Assembly: GCA_019359045.1 (NCBI GenBank)
Contig: JAHHIA010000002.1
Span: forward strand, 242,401-306,400
Direction of reading: 5' to 3'
Length of the DNA: 64,000 nucleotides
From: Scytolyngbya sp. HA4215-MV1
Lineage (GTDB): Bacteria > Cyanobacteriota > Cyanobacteriia > Leptolyngbyales > Leptolyngbyaceae
The translations under genes were made by a program, and so were the position numbers. The notes under the pieces are model-generated. The model ran no database searches, was not told where the DNA came from, and was given only the letters and a program-made list of their open reading frames with translations. Positions 45,206-54,095 of this stretch are shown here, in pieces; positions within the stretch are counted from its first letter, which is position 1, and each line of letters starts with the position of its first letter.

Positions 45206-48151
45206 ATGTCCTCTACTCCGGCTAACTTGTTGACTCCTGAATCTGCCGCCCCAACCCGCCCCTTGCTCCTCCTGGTGGATGGTCACTCCCTTGCCTTCCG
45301 TTCCTACTTCGCTTTCTCCAAAGGGCGAGATGGCGGCTTGCGAACTTCCACAGGCATTCCCACCAGCGTTTCTTTTGGTTTCCTCAAGTCCTTATTGGAT
45401 GTGATTGAGTTGGAGAAGCCAGAATATTTGGCGGTGGCATTTGACTTGGGTGAGAAAACTTTCCGTCACGAAGCTGATCAAACCTATAAAGAAGGCAGAC
45501 CAGAAGCGCCGGAAGACTTTTTGCCCGATGTGCTGAATCTTCAGGAAGTTTTGACAGCGCTACGCTTGCCTGTGCTGACGGCTCCTGGTTACGAAGCCGA
45601 CGACATCATCGGCACGCTGGCACGCCGCGCCAGTGCCGAGGGCTATCGGGTCAAGATCTTGTCGGGCGATCGTGATTTGTTTCAACTGATTGATCCCGAA
45701 CAAACCGTTACCGTGCTCTACCTCAGCACCACCTTTGGGCAACGCGCCACACCGCCACCGAGAGAATTTGGTGTGGAGCAAGTGAAAGACAAAATGGGCA
45801 TTTTGCCCTCTCAGGTGGTGGACTTCAAGGCGCTGTGTGGAGATGCGTCGGACAACATTCCCGGCGTTAAAGGCATTGGCGAAAAAACGGCGGTGCAACT
45901 GCTGACCGCCTACGGTTCTCTGGATCAGGTGTATGCCCATCTCGATCAAGTCAAAGGAGCCGTCAAGAAAAAGCTGGAAGAGGGCAAAGATGCGGCGCTA
46001 CATTCGCAATACATGGCACAGATTCACCTGGATGTGCCGATCGAGATTCGCCCCGCAGATTGCCAGCTCAAAGGCATCGATGACACCCTGGTAGTGCCAT
46101 TGATGGAAAAACTGGAACTGCGGACGTTGCTTAATAAAGTGCAGCAACTCCGTCCCTACTTTGATGGCACGCTGGCAGCGGGTGCGGCAACCGAAAGCCA
46201 TCCTGCTAAACCGGTTCCCTCTTCCGCCGAGGAGGGGGGAGATCTGTGGTTCTTTAGTGCCGAAGATACGGCTGCTGCCACGCCGACCGCATCGATCGAA
46301 ATCCACCCTCAGATCATTGATACTCCTGCCAAACTAGCCGAACTGGTGCAGCAGTTGCAAACCTACACCGATCCGGCTCATCCCATTGCCTGGGATACGG
46401 AAACCACTGCCCTGGAACCCCGCGATGCTGACCTGGTGGGGATTGGCTGTTGCTGGGGGGCTGAGGTAGGGGAGATGGCATATATTCCGATCGGGCATAC
46501 TTTGGGCACCAATCTGGACAAAACCCTGGTGCTAGATGCCCTGCGCCCGATTTTAGAAAGCGCTACCTATCCCAAGGTGTTGCAAAACGCCAAGTTCGAT
46601 CGATTGGTCTTGCGCTTTCAAGGGATTCAGCTGACAGGCGTGGTGTTCGACACAATGCTGGCAAGCTATGTGCTGAATCCAGAAAGCAGCCATAACCTGA
46701 CAGATCTTAGCTTCCGGTATTTGGGTATTAGCGTGGTCAGTTACGAAGACCTGGTGCCCAAAGGCAAGACGATCGCTGATGTGGCGATCGCATCGGTGGC
46801 GAGTTATTGCGGCATGGATGTCTACACCACCTTTTGCCTGCGTCCCAAATTGCAGGCTGAACTCTCTGCCATCCCTGCCTTAGAAGCCTTGCTGAAACAG
46901 GTGGAGCAACCCCTGGAACCTGTGCTGGCAGAGATGGAATGTAATGGGGTGAGTATCGATCGCGCCTATTTGCATGAGTTTTCCCAAATGTTGGAAAAAG
47001 ACCTGGCCGCGATCGAGCTCAAAGCCTACGCCGATGCTGGACAAACCTTCAGCCTGGGGTCACCCAAGCAGCTGAGTGAATTGCTATTTGAAACCCTGGG
47101 ACTCGATCTCAAAAAATCGCGCAAAATCAAAACGGGGTATTCCACCGATGCTGCGACTCTGGAGAAACTGCAAGGTGACCATCCCGTCGTCGATGCCATT
47201 CTGGAACATCGTATCCTCAGCAAACTGAAATCAACCTACGTCGATGCGCTACCTCTGCTGATTCGTCCCGACACTCACCGCGTCCACACCAGCTATAACC
47301 AGGCTGGCACTTCCACCGGACGGTTGTCTTCCTCCAACCCTAATCTGCAAAACATCCCGATTCGTACTGCCTTTAGCCGCCAGATCCGCAAAGCCTTTAT
47401 TCCTCAAGAAGGCTGGGTGCTGGTGGGAGCCGACTATTCCCAAATCGAACTTCGGATTTTGGCACACCTGAGCCAGGAACCTGTGCTGATTGAAACTTAC
47501 CAAAAGAACGAAGATGTCCACAAATTAACTGCCAAACTGTTGCTGGAAAAAGAAGACATTAGTTCTGAAGAACGCCGATTGGCAAAAATCATCAACTTTG
47601 GCGTAATCTATGGCATGGGTTCGCAACGGTTTGCCCGCGAAGCAGGAGTCAAACCCACCGAAGCAAAGGAGTTTATCGAGAAGTTCAATACTCGCTACAG
47701 CAAAGTCTTTGAGTATTTGCAACAAATGCAACGGGCGGCGATCGCCCAGGGTTATGTCGAAACCATTCTCGGTCGGCGACGTTACTTCAACTTCGCCAGT
47801 GAATCACTGCGGCAACTGCGCGGCAAAAATCCCCATGAAATCGACCTGAGCCAGATCAAATTGCGCGATCAGTACGATGCTGGATTGCTCCGAGCGGCTG
47901 CCAATGCTCCGATTCAGGGTTCCAGCGCTGACATCATTAAACTGGCAATGGCAAAGTTACACGATCGTCTGCAAAACTATCACGCCAGAATGCTACTCCA
48001 AGTGCATGATGAATTGGTTTTGGAAATGCCTCCCGAAGAATGGCAAGACCTGAAGACTCAAATCAAATCCACAATGGAGTCGGCTTTGATATTGAGTGTG
48101 CCCTTGGTGGTGGAAATTCATTCTGGCAACAATTGGATGGATGCAAAATAA
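45206..48151 (+). CDS. polA: DNA polymerase I
   Basis: PolA fills gaps and removes RNA primers. All three domains are present. The N-terminal 5' nuclease begins LLLVDGHSLAFRSYFAF. The 3'-5' exonuclease has WDTETTALEP with the metal-binding Asp and Glu intact, so proofreading is plausible. The polymerase part has motif A DYSQIELRILAHLS, motif B RRLAKIINFGVIYGMG and motif C LQVHDELVLEMP. The length of 981 residues is typical for cyanobacteria. It follows the pentapeptide gene after 163 bases. Confidence 0.98.
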   Translation: MSSTPANLLTPESAAPTRPLLLLVDGHSLAFRSYFAFSKGRDGGLRTSTGIPTSVSFGFLKSLLDVIELEKPEYLAVAFDLGEKTFRHEADQTYKEGRPEAPEDFLPDVLNLQEVLTALRLPVLTAPGYEADDIIGTLARRASAEGYRVKILSGDRDLFQLIDPEQTVTVLYLSTTFGQRATPPPREFGVEQVKDKMGILPSQVVDFKALCGDASDNIPGVKGIGEKTAVQLLTAYGSLDQVYAHLDQVKGAVKKKLEEGKDAALHSQYMAQIHLDVPIEIRPADCQLKGIDDTLVVPLMEKLELRTLLNKVQQLRPYFDGTLAAGAATESHPAKPVPSSAEEGGDLWFFSAEDTAAATPTASIEIHPQIIDTPAKLAELVQQLQTYTDPAHPIAWDTETTALEPRDADLVGIGCCWGAEVGEMAYIPIGHTLGTNLDKTLVLDALRPILESATYPKVLQNAKFDRLVLRFQGIQLTGVVFDTMLASYVLNPESSHNLTDLSFRYLGISVVSYEDLVPKGKTIADVAIASVASYCGMDVYTTFCLRPKLQAELSAIPALEALLKQVEQPLEPVLAEMECNGVSIDRAYLHEFSQMLEKDLAAIELKAYADAGQTFSLGSPKQLSELLFETLGLDLKKSRKIKTGYSTDAATLEKLQGDHPVVDAILEHRILSKLKSTYVDALPLLIRPDTHRVHTSYNQAGTSTGRLSSSNPNLQNIPIRTAFSRQIRKAFIPQEGWVLVGADYSQIELRILAHLSQEPVLIETYQKNEDVHKLTAKLLLEKEDISSEERRLAKIINFGVIYGMGSQRFAREAGVKPTEAKEFIEKFNTRYSKVFEYLQQMQRAAIAQGYVETILGRRRYFNFASESLRQLRGKNPHEIDLSQIKLRDQYDAGLLRAAANAPIQGSSADIIKLAMAKLHDRLQNYHARMLLQVHDELVLEMPPEEWQDLKTQIKSTMESALILSVPLVVEIHSGNNWMDAK

Positions 48152-48483
48152 GGTTGCTGGCAAAGCCGTCCTTGCTTGCCAAAAATTGGATGCGTAGTCA
48201 AGTCAATGCACTGGCAACGTTGACCCGCGATCGCCCATTTAACGGGTTCACTCGACCCCAAACTGCAACAAGGACGCTTTCAATCAGAATTGAAAAAATG
48301 AGTGCGATAAATGAGTGGATATGGAGTAACACAGGCTAACCATCGGTCAAGCTATTTTGTGTCTCTATGTCTGTTGCAAGGCTCTATGCCTTGATTTTAT
48401 CGGACGCTCCCTAACAAAAAAGCGATCGCGAGCAAATTAGACTCGCGATCGCGATAACCGTAGTACAACTGAAAAGCAAACCA
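48152..48483. other. 332-base gap between polA and the HCP gene
   Basis: Apart from the HIP1-bearing hairpin at 48422-48452, no gene or repeat was recognised here. Confidence 0.4.
48422..48452 (-). terminator. HIP1-containing intrinsic terminator of the HCP gene
   Basis: GCGATCGCGAG at 48422-48432 pairs exactly with 48442-48452 around a nine-base loop. Each arm contains the HIP1 octamer GCGATCGC. On the minus strand the stem is followed by TTTTTTGTT, which makes a good Rho-independent terminator for the leftward HCP gene. Confidence 0.75.
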
Positions 48484-48975
48484 CTAGTCTTCTGTGGAGC
48501 TGCTACCCATGGGTGCGACAAAGTCACGGAAGAAAGTGATTTGCTGTTGGAATTCTAACGCGCAAATCTGACTTAGCAACTGTTGTGCTTCTCCGGAAAG
48601 CTTGTAGTTGTCTGGCATAGGGATAATTTCGCCACTATCCATACCCTGTGCTAATCGATACCACAGCAATAGTTTTGTCGTGTTACTGAGAGAGCCATAT
48701 TCACGGGTGATAGGTGTGTTTTTTTGCAAAATTAAGTCCCGCTGAAGTTGTAACTGCTCTTCCTGCGACAGATCTTTAATCTGATTAAAAATTCCTTCTG
48801 CAATTTCTGGCGAGGCAGCGCTCGCACCCGGAGCCGCAGGTGTGACCGATCGACCAATCTCTTTGTAGATGAAGTAAAACAACGCCAATTGCTGGTCAAC
48901 ATCTAAATTTTGCCAGGATTGTAGTAACGCAGGCGCAACATTGGATGTCGCTTCGTTGGATGTTGTATAAGTCAT
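48484..48975 (-). CDS. Helical carotenoid protein (OCP N-terminal domain homologue)
   Basis: The 163-residue protein aligns by eye with the all-helical N-terminal domain of the orange carotenoid protein: LALFYFIYKEIGRSVTPAAPG, EGIFNQIKDLSQEEQLQ, TPITREYGSLSNTTKLLLWYR and FQQQITFFRDFVAPMG. The WY pair and the Arg of the last segment, which in OCP contact the carotenoid and bridge to the C-terminal domain, are present; one ring-stacking Trp of OCP appears as Tyr. HCPs bind keto-carotenoid and act as quenchers or singlet-oxygen scavengers. ATG 48975 follows a GAGG site; the upstream ATG at 49002 is less likely. Confidence 0.92.
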   Translation of the reverse strand: MTYTTSNEATSNVAPALLQSWQNLDVDQQLALFYFIYKEIGRSVTPAAPGASAASPEIAEGIFNQIKDLSQEEQLQLQRDLILQKNTPITREYGSLSNTTKLLLWYRLAQGMDSGEIIPMPDNYKLSGEAQQLLSQICALEFQQQITFFRDFVAPMGSSSTED

Positions 48976-49053
48976 AAAAACCTCGTGTGTCCTGACAGTC
49001 AAGGTAACGAAAGCCCAGCAGTCATTAACCCCACGCAGGACAGAGATCGAAGT

Positions 49054-49065
49054 TCTCTCGAGAGA
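49054..49065. promoter_or_regulatory. 12-bp palindrome upstream of the HCP gene
   Basis: TCTCTCGAGAGA is an exact palindrome about 80 bases upstream of the HCP start codon. It could be an operator or the edge of a leader hairpin; no family-specific match is known to me. Confidence 0.3.
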
Positions 49066-49190
49066 CAGAACTCAATCGACGACCTCTCGATAAACAGGGC
49101 GTGAATCCAGGTGGCGAACCAGACTCCTCTGGTGCCTGGCTCACCCAGTCACTCCAGTTCCAACAGGATAAATATCACTGCATCCATTTC

Positions 49191-49361
49191 ATACCAATTT
49201 GATTTGTGTTTGCGACAGATCCAGATCCGCCCTAGCCCCCGCGCTAATGCGCCGCTGCGCTAGAAAAAAGGGGGGAAACCCAAGCCAGTCTTGAAGTCCC
49301 CCTTTTTAAGGGGGACTTAGGGGGATCTCCTAAGTGTCATATTCTCAATTTAAATTGGTAT
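49191..49361. mobile_element. MITE-like element with 10-bp terminal inverted repeats
   Basis: ATACCAATTT at 49191-49200 is the exact inverse of AAATTGGTAT at 49352-49361. Between them is an internal hairpin (49294-49318: 11-bp stem, loop TTT) of the type AAGTCCCCCTT, found widely in cyanobacterial intergenic regions. No transposase is encoded. A related end sequence (ATACCGATTTAAATTGA) occurs alone near 60852. Direct target repeats could not be assigned. Confidence 0.65.
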
Positions 49362-49386
49362 CAGATTGTCGGGAGTGCCAATGTCC

Positions 49387-49466
49387 GGCGTTGCTCAACA
49401 ACGGGATGAAAATGATGCTGAATGATTTGAAACTTCGTTCCAAATCATCCTGCTTTTCAGCAACGC
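49387..49466. repeat. 80-bp dispersed repeat, copy A
   Basis: The element starts GGCGTTGCTCAACAACGGG and ends TTCAGCAACGC, so its ends are complementary and it can fold into a hairpin. It shares about 90% identity by eye with copy B at 54795-54875. Confidence 0.8.
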
Positions 49467-49547
49467 TATGCCAATGTCCTGTCTTCCGATGACAAAGCTG
49501 TCAATAAAGAATTGATGAGCACCCTAACGATTCTTCTCCCCGTGGAC

Positions 49548-50870
49548 TTAAAACTTCCAGTTCACCTGCACCCCGATCACATCCACATTGTTGTTATAAG
49601 TACCCTTCAGTGTTCCTTCGATGAGGCTGGATTGGTTAATCGGTGCTTTATCCACAAATAAATGGGCATAACCGATATCGATACTCAGGGACGGAGATGC
49701 CTGGTAGCTTGCCCCCACAGCTAACCAAACCCGATCGTTATCGGGGACACGGGCAGTACGAAATTCATCCTTCACCGGACTGGGGTCATATGCAATCCCG
49801 GTTCGCAGAGTTAATTGATCGTTCATGGCATAGTTCACACCTACGCCCAGACGCACGGTATCTTTCCAGTTTTCGGGTTGAACACGATCGAGCTGAGCCG
49901 GATTCTCAAAGTCAATCCGCAACTCTTTAAAACGACTCCAGTTCGTCCAGGTGATATCACCCATAACTCCCCACTGACGATTGATTTGGTGATAAGCACT
50001 GAGGGACAGGGTATCAGGCAGTTTCAAAGGCGCTGAGGCTCCTGTGTCGGTAAACTGCCCAGTCCGGGTCAGGGCTGCTGCCGCTGCGGGCACATTAAAA
50101 TCGGCTTCGCCTTCAATCTTATGGGTAATAGCAGAACGATATGCTAGACCAATTCGCGTTGTTTTGCTGGGTTCGTAGAGCACCCCCAAGTTATAGCCCC
50201 AGCTCCAATCGTCGCCCTGAATTTCAACCGTCCCATCAGCAGATTGAGGGCGTAGGGGCAATCCCACACTGCGCCCAATTAAGCCAAAGTCGATCGCATT
50301 ACTCAGTAATACATCGGCATATTGCAAATTGATGCCCGCCCCCACTGAGAGCGTTTTGCTCAACCGGGCTGCGATCGTCGGATTGATATTAATCGTGGTC
50401 AGCCGCGATTCGATCGCCTGGTAGCGCCCAACCCAACCGTTGTCATAATGCGTTGCCAGCCCAAACGGCACCCCAATGCCTAAACCAATCTTGACATCAT
50501 CCGACAGACTCCAGGCAGCATAATAGTTGCCCATTAAAATATTCACTCCCCCATCGCCACCTTCCCCACCTAGTAGGGGTGCCCCCGTGAATGTGGCAGA
50601 TCCTTGATTGTCAAAATTGGCGGTGGGAGCGATCACATAAACCGCGTTTTGAAAAGACTTTCCCGACAAACGGGTCAGTCCAGCGGGGTTAAAGAAAATG
50701 GTGCTGGCATCTTCAGCGGATGCGGCTCCACCAGAGAAAGCATTTCCTAAACCCCGGACACTTTGCTCAGAGAGTCCAATTCCAGACGCAAAAGCAGTAG
50801 AGCTGAGACCGATCGTACCGGAGCTTACCAGGAGTATTGCAAGGCAGAAACTTTTAAAAGGTTGCTTCAT
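49548..50870 (-). CDS. FadL/OmpP1-type outer-membrane transport protein
   Basis: The 440-residue protein has a signal peptide (FCLAILLVSSGTIGLSSTAFA) and the FadL start, SGIGLSEQSVRGLGNAFSGGAASAEDASTIFFNPAGLT, with the NPA motif of the family. The rest is composed of alternating hydrophobic strands, fitting a 14-stranded barrel, and ends in an aromatic residue (VNWKF). FadL proteins carry fatty acids or other hydrophobic compounds over the outer membrane. They are common in proteobacteria and sparse in cyanobacteria, so horizontal gain is possible. Confidence 0.93.
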   Translation of the reverse strand: MKQPFKSFCLAILLVSSGTIGLSSTAFASGIGLSEQSVRGLGNAFSGGAASAEDASTIFFNPAGLTRLSGKSFQNAVYVIAPTANFDNQGSATFTGAPLLGGEGGDGGVNILMGNYYAAWSLSDDVKIGLGIGVPFGLATHYDNGWVGRYQAIESRLTTININPTIAARLSKTLSVGAGINLQYADVLLSNAIDFGLIGRSVGLPLRPQSADGTVEIQGDDWSWGYNLGVLYEPSKTTRIGLAYRSAITHKIEGEADFNVPAAAAALTRTGQFTDTGASAPLKLPDTLSLSAYHQINRQWGVMGDITWTNWSRFKELRIDFENPAQLDRVQPENWKDTVRLGVGVNYAMNDQLTLRTGIAYDPSPVKDEFRTARVPDNDRVWLAVGASYQASPSLSIDIGYAHLFVDKAPINQSSLIEGTLKGTYNNNVDVIGVQVNWKF

Positions 50871-51198
50871 TGAATGTTACAGACTGGATGAAAAGCACAG
50901 AAAAAATTTAGTGACATCCTACCATCGGAGGAATTAGGATGACTCGTTGCTTTGCGATTTATTGCGCGATTTTAACGATGTAGGGGGTTGTCTGAGAACC
51001 AGTCATACACCTGATTAAGAATCGTTGTACTTGACTGAGAGAGGAAGACTCATGCAGTAGGACGTCAGATAGACCATCCGTCAGAATCAGAGAGGTTTGG
51101 GCTAAAATGGAGAAACTCGAACTGCTCTGATTGCGTCTCTGGTTGCAGTAGCGAAAGTGCGATCGTTCTCGAAGGTTCTCTCTAGCAATTTCTTAAAG
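50871..51198. other. 328-base gap between the fadL-like gene and the next gene
   Basis: The genes on either side diverge. No hairpin, repeat or additional frame of interest was recognised; promoters presumably lie here. Confidence 0.4.
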
Positions 51199-51600
51199 AT
51201 GAACACCCAAGCTTTTTTTGTTTCTGTCAAATCTTTCGCCTGGATCGTTGTAGCAACAGTTGCAGGTGTCGGAATGGTGGTATTGCTGCCAACTCGATCT
51301 TTGGCGCAAGCGCAGAATGATGCTGCCCCAACTGTCGTCGATCCGCTGAAAGATTTCCAATCCCCTGATGCCAGTTCCGATCCGTTTTCCAGCCGGGGTG
51401 ATAATTCTAGTGGCGTCTTTGACCTGATTCACCGCGCGATGCAAAGTAGTGGAAAGAGTTTTGAAGATTTCTCTGCTGAACAAGAAGATAATTTAGATAG
51501 TGAAGCGGCTCAGTTTCGGAAGCAGCAGCTTGAACTGTTACGGCAACGCCAACAAGCTGAGCAGACAACACCGGCCAGCAGTTCGAGTAGCGGTAATTAA
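51199..51600 (+). CDS. Small membrane-anchored or secreted hypothetical protein, 133 aa
   Basis: I do not recognise a named family. The N-terminus has a hydrophobic stretch (SFAWIVVATVAGVGMVVLLP) ending near SLAQAQ, which suits a signal peptide. The mature part is Asp/Ser-rich and ends with a Gln/Arg-rich coiled-coil-like region (RKQQLELLRQRQQAEQ) and a Ser-rich tail. ATG 51199 is preferred over GTG 51157. It converges on the Ser/Thr kinase-receptor gene with a 49-base gap. Confidence 0.65.
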   Translation: MNTQAFFVSVKSFAWIVVATVAGVGMVVLLPTRSLAQAQNDAAPTVVDPLKDFQSPDASSDPFSSRGDNSSGVFDLIHRAMQSSGKSFEDFSAEQEDNLDSEAAQFRKQQLELLRQRQQAEQTTPASSSSSGN

Positions 51601-51649
51601 ATTCGGTTTGACCAATAGAATCTCATCTTTGTTTAGCGAACAGGTTTCT

Positions 51650-53995
51650 TCAGGGGACAGGCTTGAACTCAAAATTGCCTGACTGAGCGCTTTTTCCTTT
51701 GGGGGTAACCTTAACCAGTTGGATCGCGATTTCACGATCGCCTGTGGCTCGGAAACTAACTCGCCCAGTTGCCCCCAAGGCAAAAAAGTCTGGCGCGGAG
51801 AGCGCTCTTTGAATGTTCTGGCGTGAATTACCTTGCTGTAAAGCCGTAATCAGTGCCTGGGTAGCATCATAGGCAAGTGCTGTCCGCCAATTGACAGGTT
51901 GCTGCCAAAGCTGAATTGCCTGTTGCCGAAAGATGGGTTGAATATCGCCTCCAGCACCCGTCGGCACTGCCAATACCATCCCGGTTGCAGCATCTCCCCA
52001 AACCTGCAACAACCGACGGGTGTAGAGGCTATCTCCTGCCAGCACTTGCAAACGTCGATGATTCACTAAAACGACTTGCATCGCCTTATCGGACACAGTG
52101 CTGTCTGGAGCCAGCATCAGCACTTCTGCTCCGTACCGGCTCGCTTTTTCGAGACTTTCGTAAGCATTAAAGGTGGGATCGGAGAGATCGAACTCGGCGA
52201 TCGGCTTCTCAGCTTGGCTGGAAAATAAGGCTCGCTTAAACTCTCCAGACAAAGATTGACTGTAGGCATTGCTGGCATTGGAAAAAATCGCCACCTTTTT
52301 CATGCGGAGAGTTTTATGCAGATAGTCGGCAAGCTTTTGAGCAGAGTAGCTATCACTGGGCACTGTACGAAAAATATAATCGCCCAATTCCGAAAGGGAC
52401 TCGGCCGAACTGAGGGGAGAGATCATTACGAGGTGCCCCCTTTCGTAAACCTTGCCAGCAGCAAGGCTGACATCACTGTCAGCGTGCCCCACGACCCCCA
52501 GAATTTCGGGACGTTTGACCAGGGCTTGAGCAATCTGTTGGGCGATTGCAGGTTGGTTATTATCACTAGCGATCGCCACTTTCAACCCTACCCCGTTGAT
52601 CCCCCCCGCCCGATTGATGACCTCTTGCGCCTGTGCCACTCCCCGCAAAATTTCCTTGGCGGATTCTGGAGCTTTATCCAGGGGAACAGCGACCGCGATT
52701 GTCATAGAGGGACGATTCCGCACTTGAGCGTTATTGAGGTAAATCAGGGTTTCTGGATCGGCAGGATCGATTGTACGGGCACGTGTCAAGGCTGCGATCG
52801 CCCGCTCATTGTCTTGGGCCGCCAGAGACTTGACTCCTGATTGTTTGGCAGGGATTGCGATGCCTGGCGTAAGAATTGTGCCTCCCTGACTGATGCGGCG
52901 ATCTATCTCTCCCTGGCTGCGTTCAATCTTGGGCAGCCACATGGGTGGCCATAGAAACCGCGCCGCAGCCATTGCCAACAGACTGGTTAACAGTGCGATC
53001 GTGCCCAGTCCAACCCACCAGTGCCATCGTCGGTTCCCTGGCGAAAGGACAGCGGGTGAAAGCAGAGGACGCTGAGCTTCTGTCCGACTTTGGGAATTGG
53101 GTTGAGTCGGTTGTGCAGCATCGATCTGCCTGAGCGAGTCCATTACTGAAGGGGCGGCTGTCAGCGCACTGGCACGCTGGCTAAACTGCCCCAACGCTTG
53201 CAATACCTCGGCCGCAGACTGATATCGTTGTTTGAAGTGATACCGCACCATGCGATCGAGCACATCGCCCAACTCTTCACTCACGGTGATCAAATCTCGC
53301 CAAACGGCTTCTAAACTGTCGGGGTCTTGGGGCAGTTGTGTGGGGCGCAATGCCGTCAACGCTTGAATCCCAATCATCCCCAGCGCATAAATATCGCTAT
53401 TAAATTGGGGCTTTCCCATGCACTGCTCACTGGCACCATACCCGGAGGTATAGATGGGGATACTCACCGTTGAGTTAGCAGAATTTTCCACCGCAGCACT
53501 AATTGTCTTCACAGCACCAAAATCGATTAGCACCAACCGATTATCTCGATACCGACGAATTAAGTTATCCGGCTTCACATCTCGATGAATCACTTGCTGC
53601 CCGTGCACATATCGCAAAATTCCCAGTACATCCTGAAGCAACTCCACAACCTGAGCTTCGGAAAATCGAATTCCTCGTCCCAATTCATCACTCAGGGGAT
53701 GCCCTTCAATAAATTCTTGGACCAGATAGAACTCCTGGTTTTCCTCAAAATACGCAAGTAACTGGGGAATTTGAGGATGTTGTCCCAGCCGCTCCAGGGT
53801 TTCGGCTTCCGCTAGAAATAGGCGCCTGACCTGCGCCAAAATCACAGAATCACTACTGGCAAAACTGAGATGTTTGAGCACACACCAGGGATTGCCAGGA
53901 CGCTGAGTATCTTCTGCGATGTAGGTATTGCCAAAACCGCCAGAACCCAGCACTCTAATCACTTTATAGCGTGCACCCAGCAGTTTTCCTAACAT
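51650..53995 (-). CDS. Ser/Thr kinase fused via a membrane segment to a periplasmic amino-acid-binding-type domain
   Basis: The 781-residue protein (ATG 53995) is a receptor-like kinase. Residues 1-270 form a Hanks-type kinase: the glycine loop GSGGFGNTY, the ATP-anchoring Lys in CVLKHLSF, the catalytic HRDVKPDN and DFGAVK. After a Ser/Thr/Gln-rich linker, one hydrophobic segment (HWWVGLGTIALLTSLLAMA, about 322-340) crosses the membrane. The remainder, from about 435, is a branched-chain amino-acid-binding (Peripla_BP_6-like) domain (MTIAVAVPLDKAPESAKEIL, GVVGHADSDVSLAAGKVYE). The architecture implies direct ligand sensing. The ligand and targets are unknown. Confidence 0.9.
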   Translation of the reverse strand: MLGKLLGARYKVIRVLGSGGFGNTYIAEDTQRPGNPWCVLKHLSFASSDSVILAQVRRLFLAEAETLERLGQHPQIPQLLAYFEENQEFYLVQEFIEGHPLSDELGRGIRFSEAQVVELLQDVLGILRYVHGQQVIHRDVKPDNLIRRYRDNRLVLIDFGAVKTISAAVENSANSTVSIPIYTSGYGASEQCMGKPQFNSDIYALGMIGIQALTALRPTQLPQDPDSLEAVWRDLITVSEELGDVLDRMVRYHFKQRYQSAAEVLQALGQFSQRASALTAAPSVMDSLRQIDAAQPTQPNSQSRTEAQRPLLSPAVLSPGNRRWHWWVGLGTIALLTSLLAMAAARFLWPPMWLPKIERSQGEIDRRISQGGTILTPGIAIPAKQSGVKSLAAQDNERAIAALTRARTIDPADPETLIYLNNAQVRNRPSMTIAVAVPLDKAPESAKEILRGVAQAQEVINRAGGINGVGLKVAIASDNNQPAIAQQIAQALVKRPEILGVVGHADSDVSLAAGKVYERGHLVMISPLSSAESLSELGDYIFRTVPSDSYSAQKLADYLHKTLRMKKVAIFSNASNAYSQSLSGEFKRALFSSQAEKPIAEFDLSDPTFNAYESLEKASRYGAEVLMLAPDSTVSDKAMQVVLVNHRRLQVLAGDSLYTRRLLQVWGDAATGMVLAVPTGAGGDIQPIFRQQAIQLWQQPVNWRTALAYDATQALITALQQGNSRQNIQRALSAPDFFALGATGRVSFRATGDREIAIQLVKVTPKGKSAQSGNFEFKPVP

Positions 53996-54095
53996 TGCAA
54001 AATTTCCGGGCAGACACAAGGGGAGAAATTAACTCCAGTGTATTGTATGGCTGTAAGTCTGAGTACTTGTTCCTGACACGTGGTATTTCGCCGCC

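Larger units (their letters stand above)
49003..49547. other. 545-base repeat-filled intergenic region
   Basis: The region upstream of the HCP gene contains a 12-bp palindrome (49054-49065), a nested hairpin (49107-49139), a MITE-like element (49191-49361) and an 80-bp dispersed repeat (49387-49466). No frame was recognised. Confidence 0.6.
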
